In this document: piece after piece, positions 47,301 to 50,621 of the stretch | Position numbering within the stretch: the stretch's first letter is position 1 | How the letters are laid out: every line of letters starts with the position of its first letter | Assembly (NCBI GenBank): GCA_947499005.1 | Contig: CANMML010000027.1 | Span: 1-50,621 of the forward strand | Length of the DNA: 50,621 nt | Direction of reading: 5' to 3' | Source: an uncultured Aquimarina sp. | GTDB taxonomy: Bacteria; Bacteroidota; Bacteroidia; Flavobacteriales; Flavobacteriaceae | Made by a program: the position numbers and the translations under genes | The notes under the pieces: model-generated | The model's input: the letters and a program-made list of their open reading frames with translations, nothing else | The model's database searches: none | What the model was told of the DNA's origin: nothing

Positions 47301-50300
47301 ACCTGTAGTTACCGCTCCACCTACATTATCAACGCCATCTTCTAATCCATCACCATCTAAATCCGTCATTGAACTTGGATCGCCTGGGGTTGGGTAATCT
47401 ACTTCACCATCGCCATCAGTATCTATTCCTCCTGCTTCGATGATATCTGGAATACCATCGTTATCTGCATCCTTATCTAAATGTGATGGAACTCCATCTC
47501 CATCTGGATCGAAGCTATCTACAACGCCATCGCCATTAGCATCTGGGCCAAAGGTAGGGTCCAAATAATCTGGAACACCATCGCCATTGGTATCATTGTT
47601 TGGATCAACTCCTCCTGTTTCTACCGTATCTGGAATACCATCGTTGTCATCATCTAAATCAACACTGTCTGGAACACCATCACCGTCCGTATCCATGATC
47701 TCTCTAAAGTCAACCTCTGGTGTCGTTGGCTCATCCACATTTGGTGTGTCAACTGCTCCATTGTTTAACTCATCGTTTACATCAAATGGGTCACTTACAT
47801 TAGTACCTTCAAACGTATCTAATAAACCATCATTATCTGTATCGGTAGTCGTACCATCATCACTTAAGCCTGCCTCATTCGTATCTGGCAATCCATCATT
47901 GTCTGAGTCTAAATCCAAGTAATCTGGTAAGTTCTCTGTAGCGTCTCCATCCGTATCTTCTGGGGAAGTAATTGGTGTACTTCCTGCCGCATCTGGATCG
48001 TAAGCATCATCGATACCATCGCCGTCTGCATCATTCATTGTAGGTGCTACATAACCAGCTGTTGGTTGCGCCTCTACATTATCTGGAATACCATCATCAT
48101 CAGCATCAATATCTAAGAAATCAGCGCCGCCTTCACTATCTGTATTTGGAGTTGGTAGCGGTGTACCTGTAGTTACCGCTCCACCTACATTATCAACGCC
48201 ATCTTCTAATCCATCGCCATCTAAATCTGTCATTGAACTTGGATCACCTGGGGTTGGGTAATCTACTTCACCATCGCCATTCGTATCTACTCCACCTGCT
48301 TCGATGATATCTGGAATACCGTCGTTATCTGCATCCTTATCTAAATGTGATGGAACTCCATCTCCATCTGGATCGAAGCTATCTACAACGCCATCGCCAT
48401 TAGCATCTGGACCAAAAGTAGGATCTAAATAATCTGGAACGCCATCGCCATTGGTATCATTGTTTGGATCAACTCCTCCTGTTTCTACCGTATCTGGAAT
48501 ACCATCATTGTCATCATCTAAATCAACACTGTCTGGAACTCCATCACCGTCCGTATCCATGATCTCTCTAAAGTCAACCTCTGGTGTTGTCGGCTCATCC
48601 ACATTTGGTGTGTCAACTGCTCCATTGTTTAACTCATCGTTTACATCAAATGGATCACTTACATTGGTTCCTTCAAACGTATCTAATAGTCCGTCATTAT
48701 CCGTATCGGTAGTCGTACCATCATCACTTAAGCCTGCCTCATTCGTATCTGGCAATCCATCATTATCAGAGTCTAAATCCAAGTAATCTGGTAAGTTCTC
48801 TGTCAAATCGCCATCCGTATCTTCTGGACTAGTAATTGGTGTACTTCCTGCTGCATCTGGATCGTAAGCATCATCGATACCATCGCCATCGCCGTCATCT
48901 CCTGTAGGAGCTACATAACCAGCTGTTGGTTGCGCCTCTACGTTATCTGGAATACCATCATCATCAGCATCAATATCTAAGAAATCAGCGCCGCCTTCAC
49001 TATCTGTATTTGGTGTTGGTAGCGGCGTACCTGTAGTTACCGCTCCACCTACATCATCAACGCCATCTTCTAATCCATCACCATCTAAATCCGTCATTGA
49101 ACTTGGATCGCCTGGAGTTGGGTAATCAACCTCTCCATCGCCATTCGTATCTATTCCACCTGCTTCGATGATATCTGGAATACCATCGTTATCTGCATCC
49201 TTATCTAAATGTGATGGAACTCCATCTCCATCTGGATCGAAGCTATCTACAACGCCATCGCCATTGGCATCTGGGCCAAAAGTAGGATCCAAGTAATCTG
49301 GAACTCCATCGCCATTGGTATCATTGTTTGGATCAACTCCTCCTGTTTCTACCGTATCTGGAATACCATCATTGTCATCATCTAAATCAACACTGTCTGG
49401 AACTCCATCACCGTCCGTATCCATGATCTCTCTAAAGTCAACCTCTGGTGTCGTTGGCTCATCCACATTTGGCGTGTCAACTGCTCCATTGTTTAACTCA
49501 TCGTTTACATCGAAGCCATCATTGTTATCTCCGCCTTCAAACGTATCTAATAATCCATCATTATCCGTATCGGTAGTCGTACCATCATCACTTAAGCCTG
49601 CCTCATTCGTATCTGGCAACCCATCATTATCACTATCTAAATCCAAGTAATCTGGCAAGTTCTCTGTAGCATCTCCATCCGTATCTTCTGGGGAAGTAAT
49701 TGGCGTACTGCCCGCCGCGTCTGGGTCGTAAGCATCATCGATACCATCACCATCTGTATCATTTCCTGTTGGTGCTACATAACCAGCTGTTGGTTGCGCC
49801 TCTACATTATCTGGAATACCATCATCGTCAGCATCAATATCTAAGAAATCAGCGCCGCCTTCACTATCTGTATTTGGTGTTGGTAACGGCGTACCTGTCG
49901 TAACTGTTCCTCCTACATCATCTAAACTATCATCTAATCCATCGTCATCTAAATCAACCATAGAGGTCGGATCGCCTGGAGTTGGGTAATCAACCTCTCC
50001 ATCGCCATTCGTATCTATTCCACCTGCTTCGATGATATCTGGAATACCATCGTTATCTGCATCCTTATCTAAATGTGATGGAACTCCATCTCCATCTGGA
50101 TCGAAGCTATCTACAACGCCATCGCCATTCGCATCTGGACCAAAGGTAGGATCCAAGTAATCTGGAACGCCATCGCCATTGGTATCATTGTTTGGATCAA
50201 CTCCTCCGCTCTCTACTGTATCTGGAATACCATCGTTGTCATCATCTAAATCAACACTGTCTGGAACTCCATCACCGTCCGTATCCATGATCTCTCTAAA

Positions 50301-50621
50301 GTCAACCTCTGGTGTCGTTGGTTCATCTACATTTGGAGTGTCAACTGCTCCATTGTTTAACTCATCGTTTACATCGAAGCCATCATTGTTATCTCCTCCC
50401 TCGAACGTATCTAATAAACCGTCATTATCTGTATCGGTAGTCGTACCATCATCACTTAAGCCTGCTTCATTCGTATCTGGCAATCCATCATTGTCTGAGT
50501 CTAAATCCAAGTAATCTGGTAAGTTCTCTGTAGCATCTCCATCTGTATCTTCTGGGGAAGTAATTGGCGTACTGCCCGCCGCGTCTGGGTCGTAAGCATC
50601 ATCGATACCATCACCATCTGT
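38397..50621 (-). CDS. Giant Asp-rich repeat surface protein with T9SS type B C-terminal domain (5' end outside window)
   Basis: The frame is open from the right window edge to the stop at 38397, so at least 4,074 residues are present and the N-terminus is missing. An apparent start at 50510 is only an in-frame TTG in the repeated YLDLDSD; it is not a real start. The protein is almost entirely Asp-rich loops of the DxDxDGxxD type, as in thrombospondin type 3 repeats, which bind Ca2+. I see no Cys. The last ~95 residues are a gliding-motility-associated type B sorting domain (FNAVSADGDGVNDLLTIRGL, ITIYNRWGVKVYE, ATGTYFYVLNY, AGYIYLN). Secretion by the type IX system to the surface as an adhesin-like filament is inferred. 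Super-repeats of 288, 281 and about 413 residues are listed separately. Confidence 0.92.
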   Translation of the reverse strand, partial: TDGDGIDDAYDPDAAGSTPITSPEDTDGDATENLPDYLDLDSDNDGLPDTNEAGLSDDGTTTDTDNDGLLDTFEGGDNNDGFDVNDELNNGAVDTPNVDEPTTPEVDFREIMDTDGDGVPDSVDLDDDNDGIPDTVESGGVDPNNDTNGDGVPDYLDPTFGPDANGDGVVDSFDPDGDGVPSHLDKDADNDGIPDIIEAGGIDTNGDGEVDYPTPGDPTSMVDLDDDGLDDSLDDVGGTVTTGTPLPTPNTDSEGGADFLDIDADDDGIPDNVEAQPTAGYVAPTGNDTDGDGIDDAYDPDAAGSTPITSPEDTDGDATENLPDYLDLDSDNDGLPDTNEAGLSDDGTTTDTDNDGLLDTFEGGDNNDGFDVNDELNNGAVDTPNVDEPTTPEVDFREIMDTDGDGVPDSVDLDDDNDGIPDTVETGGVDPNNDTNGDGVPDYLDPTFGPDANGDGVVDSFDPDGDGVPSHLDKDADNDGIPDIIEAGGIDTNGDGEVDYPTPGDPSSMTDLDGDGLEDGVDDVGGAVTTGTPLPTPNTDSEGGADFLDIDADDDGIPDNVEAQPTAGYVAPTGDDGDGDGIDDAYDPDAAGSTPITSPEDTDGDLTENLPDYLDLDSDNDGLPDTNEAGLSDDGTTTDTDNDGLLDTFEGTNVSDPFDVNDELNNGAVDTPNVDEPTTPEVDFREIMDTDGDGVPDSVDLDDDNDGIPDTVETGGVDPNNDTNGDGVPDYLDPTFGPDANGDGVVDSFDPDGDGVPSHLDKDADNDGIPDIIEAGGVDTNGDGEVDYPTPGDPSSMTDLDGDGLEDGVDNVGGAVTTGTPLPTPNTDSEGGADFLDIDADDDGIPDNVEAQPTAGYVAPTMNDADGDGIDDAYDPDAAGSTPITSPEDTDGDATENLPDYLDLDSDNDGLPDTNEAGLSDDGTTTDTDNDGLLDTFEGTNVSDPFDVNDELNNGAVDTPNVDEPTTPEVDFREIMDTDGDGVPDSVDLDDDNDGIPDTVETGGVDPNNDTNGDGVPDYLDPTFGPDANGDGVVDSFDPDGDGVPSHLDKDADNDGIPDIIEAGGIDTDGDGEVDYPTPGDPSSMTDLDGDGLEDGVDNVGGAVTTGTPLPTPNTDSEGGANFLDIDADDDGIPDNVEAQPTAGYVAPTGDDGDGDGIDDAYDPDAAGSTPITSPEDTDGDATENLPDYLDLDSDNDGLPDTNEAGLSDDGTTTDTDGDGLLDTFEGSDPNDGFDVNDELNNGAVDTPNTDGSGDVDFREPMDTDGDGVPDAVDLDDDNDGIPDTVETGGVDPDGDADGDGVPTYLDDDDTDPLVGDDNDSTEPIFDTDGDGVPNHLDLDADNDGIPDVTEAGGTDTDGDGVIDDTTDVDNDGLVDSVDDTGGTVTGGTPLTNPNSDTDSIPNFLDIDADNDGIPDNVEVQPTAGYVGPTGNDTDGDGIDDAYDTDEVGSTPLNTPEDTDGDVAENLPDYVDSDSDNDGLPDTNEAGLTDDGTTTDTDGDGLLDTFEGSDPNDGFDVNDELNNGAVDTPNTDGSGDVDFREPMDTDGDGVPDAVDLDDDNDGIPDIVETGGVDPDGDVDGDGVPTYLDDDDTDPLVGDDNDGTEPIFDTDGDGVPNHLDLDADNDGIPDVTEAGGTDTDGDGVIDDTTDADNDGLVDSVDDTGGTVTGGTPLTNPNSDTDSIPNFLDIDADNDGIPDNVEVQPTSGYVGPTGNDTDGDGIDDAYDTDEVGSTPLNTPEDTDGDVAENLPDYVDSDSDNDGLPDTNEAGLTDDGTTTDTDGDGLLDTFEGSDPNDGFDVNDELNNGAVDTPNTDGSGDVDFREPMDTDGDGIPDAVDLDDDNDGIPDIVETGGVDPDGDADGDGVPTYLDDDDTDPLVGDDNDGTEPIFDTDGDGVPNHLDLDADNDGIPDVTEAGGTDTDGDGVIDDTTDADNDGLVDSVDDTGGTVTGGTPLTNPNSDTDSIPNFLDIDADNDGIPDNVEVQPTAGYVEPTNLDDDGDGIDNAYDIDVPGSTALNNPSNIDGDTEPDYIDEDSDNDGLPDTNEAGLDDDGTTADSDNDGLLDTFEGLDNVDGFDVNDELNNGAVDTQNIDEPATLEVDFREIMDSDGDGVADVVDLDDDNDGIPDLDEVPSDPNVDNDGDGIPAYLDDDDTDPTIGDDNGTVEEPFDTDGDGVPNQIDRDSDNDGIPDITEAGGTDTDGDGEVDYPTPGDPTSMIDVDGDGIADEVDDVDSGSGPGEVTTGTPLTNPNTDGTGTPDFLDIDSDDDGIPDNVEAQPTTGYVAPTNNDDDEDGIDNAYDPDFVGSTPLNDPEDTDIDGTPDYQDTDSDDDGVDDTIEAFDTNKDGQPDIIPSGTDQDGDGLDDNFEDGTPNDGFDVNDGLDGGAEDTENTDGIDEVDFRDTDDDNDGIDTVAEMPDVDGDPNTIDPADEDNNGTPDYLDMNDVDGDGIQDNVDIDDDNDGILDVNETPVGSTVSPVGDDDTDTIPNYLDVENPIDDANGDGIVDVFDTDGDGVPDFLDLDSDNDGIPDNVEAQPTVGYIAPLDPAVVAIIDSDGDGLNDAYDSDITTGDTTLSVGLTPVNSDAIIPGAVADNLPDYLDTDSDGDDVVDTIDAGITQANDIGDDDGDGLYDDYENGTVSDGYSDVNEALDTGADGTVDTDGTEDVNFRDIDDDADGLLTSEEAYGGNTGNPAAEDTDGDGIPDYIDTDDDDDGLPTITEQPDNNGDGTPDDAVDTDGDGTPDYLDIDDNDGDGIPDSADLDDDNDGILDVNETPGLDEFADVDGDGIPAYQDDDDNDLAVGNDDGMVEEAFDVDGDGIPNFQDIDSDNDGIPDNVEVQPTVGYVAPSGVDADMNGVDDVYDATPIDTTPEDSEDTPDGIPDYLDTDSDDDGVLDVVESGNALTTSTTDTDGDGLLDEYEGDDPNDGFDVNDELENGSLDTPNSDGADEVDYRDTDDDNDGVDTVFENPNPDGDGDPNTGATQDTDGDGIPDYLDTDDDGDSVPTAEENPDPDGDGNPNTGGTQDTDMNGTPDYLDDDDDGDGVNTINENPDPNNDGDPSDAQNTDGTDTPDYLDTDDDNDGLLTENESPNPDGDGDPNTGDVLDTDGDGTPDYLESDDDNDGIPTVDEMPDVDGDGSPVTGTPATDSDGDGIPDYQDTDDNDGDGVQDNIDPDDDNDGILDVDETPGLDPFEDNDGDGIPAYVDDNDNDDTVGNDNGTVEAPFDNDGDGVPNHEDIDSDNDGIPDNVEVQPSDNYVAPTGMDADMNGIDDAYDATPLGTPVDSEATPDGIPDYLDTDSDDDGLLDVVEAGFDPNTPISDDDMDGLLDGFEGADLNDGFDVNDELDNGNLGTGANDLPNTDADGQPNYRDEDDDNDGVDTIFENPDPNGDGNSEDAQDTDGDGIPDYLDTDDDGDSVPTAEENPDPDGDGNPNTGGTQDTDTDTTPDYLDVDDDGDGVNTINENPDPNNDGDPADAQNTDGTDTPDYLDTDDDNDGLLTEHETPNPDGDGDPTTGATQDTDGDGTPDYLEPDDDNDGVPTVNEGADPDGDGNPNTGTPSVDTDGDGTPDYLDADDNDGDGVTDSQDLDDDNDGILDVDEVPGLNPLEDNDGDGVPAFVDDNDNDPAIGNDNGTVEAPYDNDGDGVPNHFDIDADNDGIPDNVEVQPSDNYVAPSGVDADMNGVDDAYDATPLGTAVDSETTIGGTPIPDGIPDYLDTDSDGDSIPDVVEAGFDPNAPLSDDDNDGLLDDYEGGDLSDGFDVNDEIDGGNLGSGIKTLMNTDADGQPNYRDVDDDNDGILTIFEDIDGDGDPTNDDSDGDGIPNYLDTDDDNDGVLTADENPDVDGDGNPNDAQNTDGEDMPDYLDTDDDNDSIPTINELPLGDTDGDSIPNYLDVDDDNDGVNTEFENPDPNADGNPNDGQDTDGDGTPDYLDDDDDGDETPTLDELGPDVVDGNPINASDTDFDGIPDYLEPNTNDGGEVEVFNAVSADGDGVNDLLTIRGLDRTSSNDITIYNRWGVKVYETQNYGANGNVFRGFSNGRVTVDQNQKLATGTYFYVLNYVIDGRSVSKAGYIYLN
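38760..42500 (-). repeat. Class C super-repeats: about 1.24 kb (412-414 residues), about three diverged copies
   Basis: The block with NVEVQPSDNYVAPSG/VEVQPTVGYVAPSG recurs near 39620, 40861 and 42097 at steps of about 1,242 and 1,236 bp. These copies contain FENPDPNGDG-like blocks absent from classes A and B. Copies nearer the C-terminal domain are more diverged. The boundaries are approximate. Confidence 0.6.
44640..47189 (-). repeat. Class B super-repeats: 843 bp (281 residues), three copies
   Basis: Matching positions lie at 44933, 45776 and 46619, exactly 843 bp apart. They share blocks such as VDDTGGTVTGGTPLTNPN and FEGSDPNDGFDVNDELNN and have lower similarity to class A. The boundaries are approximate. 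Confidence 0.8.
47190..50621 (-). repeat. Class A super-repeats: 864 bp (288 residues), about four copies, nearly identical
   Basis: The same sequence recurs at exactly 864-bp steps, for example at 47587, 48451, 49315 and 50179. The copies differ by scattered, mostly third-position changes. One block varies as a unit: GGDNNDGF in the two rightmost copies and GTNVSDPF in the next two. The array probably continues beyond the window. The left boundary is approximate. Confidence 0.85.

Noticed and set aside
50508..50510. Start codon of the giant gene
   Set aside because: It is a TTG Leu codon within the repeat and the frame stays open to the window edge, so the true start lies outside.
38762..50514. 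Many long plus-strand reading frames inside the giant gene, rich in His/Leu/Tyr or Ser/Pro
   Set aside because: They are the antisense of GAT/GGT/GAC-rich Asp-Gly repeats, which lack stop codons in the opposite frames. They share the repeat period and have no independent support.

Overview
The window looks like a chromosomal segment of a marine-type member of the Flavobacteriaceae (phylum Bacteroidota). The evidence is low GC content, GldJ, PorU and PorV, substrates with type IX secretion (T9SS) sorting domains, a SprF/PorP-like protein with a PorE-like OmpA protein, and the Bacteroidota -7 promoter element TAnnTTTG upstream of several genes. I see no tRNA, rRNA, CRISPR array, prophage or insertion sequence.

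Layout. 1-729 is non-coding and holds two clusters of a decayed ~44-bp tandem repeat built on a short dispersed element (core CTTCGACTGCGCTCAGG). 730-7530, all minus strand, is a housekeeping block: gyrB, rsgA, dtd, a MazG-like pyrophosphohydrolase, a small membrane protein, aroA and queA. 7783-8732 (minus) holds a small secreted carbohydrate-binding-like protein and a rhodanese. 8791-16381 (plus) is a complete tryptophan operon: a 15-codon leader peptide with tandem Trp codons and an intrinsic terminator, then trpE, G, D, C, F, B, A. 16596-19082 holds a T9SS type A cargo protein and a DUF5723-like outer-membrane protein on the opposite strand. 19424-21667 is ffh and folD. 21848-24453 (minus) is pdhC (E2) and pdhA (E1 alpha). 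24757-31726 is the T9SS/gliding core: porU-porV on the minus strand and gldJ divergent on the plus strand, followed by murF. 33179-35245 holds a lipoprotein with Asp-rich repeats, an S4-domain Hsp15-like protein and a phosphoribosyltransferase. 35386 to the window end (minus) is one locus: a giant Asp-rich repeat protein with a T9SS type B C-terminal domain, then a SprF/PorP-like protein, then a PorE-like OmpA protein. The giant gene is cut by the right edge of the window.

The most unusual feature is in the trp operon. A HEPN/MNT toxin-antitoxin pair (HepT toxin, MntA antitoxin) sits between trpC and trpF. mntA overlaps the trpC stop codon by 4 bases, hepT overlaps mntA by 11 bases, and hepT runs in frame without a stop into trpF, giving a predicted HepT-TrpF fusion of 328 residues. 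HepT keeps the RX4HXY motif and TrpF keeps its recognisable active-site motifs. An in-frame TTG exactly at the natural TrpF start (13657) is the main alternative to an obligate fusion. The same trpF also carries an in-frame copy of the dispersed element seen at the left end of the window.

Several gaps between genes in the first 16 kb are filled with degenerate 7-bp-period repeats, some arranged as inverted halves that fold into hairpins. In the trp operon every gap larger than a few bases is of this kind, and the trpC-mntA-hepT-trpF segment is the only part without one. The giant surface protein has nested repeats: short Asp-rich calcium-binding-type units make up super-repeats of 288, 281 and about 413 residues, of which the 288-residue class is nearly identical at the DNA level.
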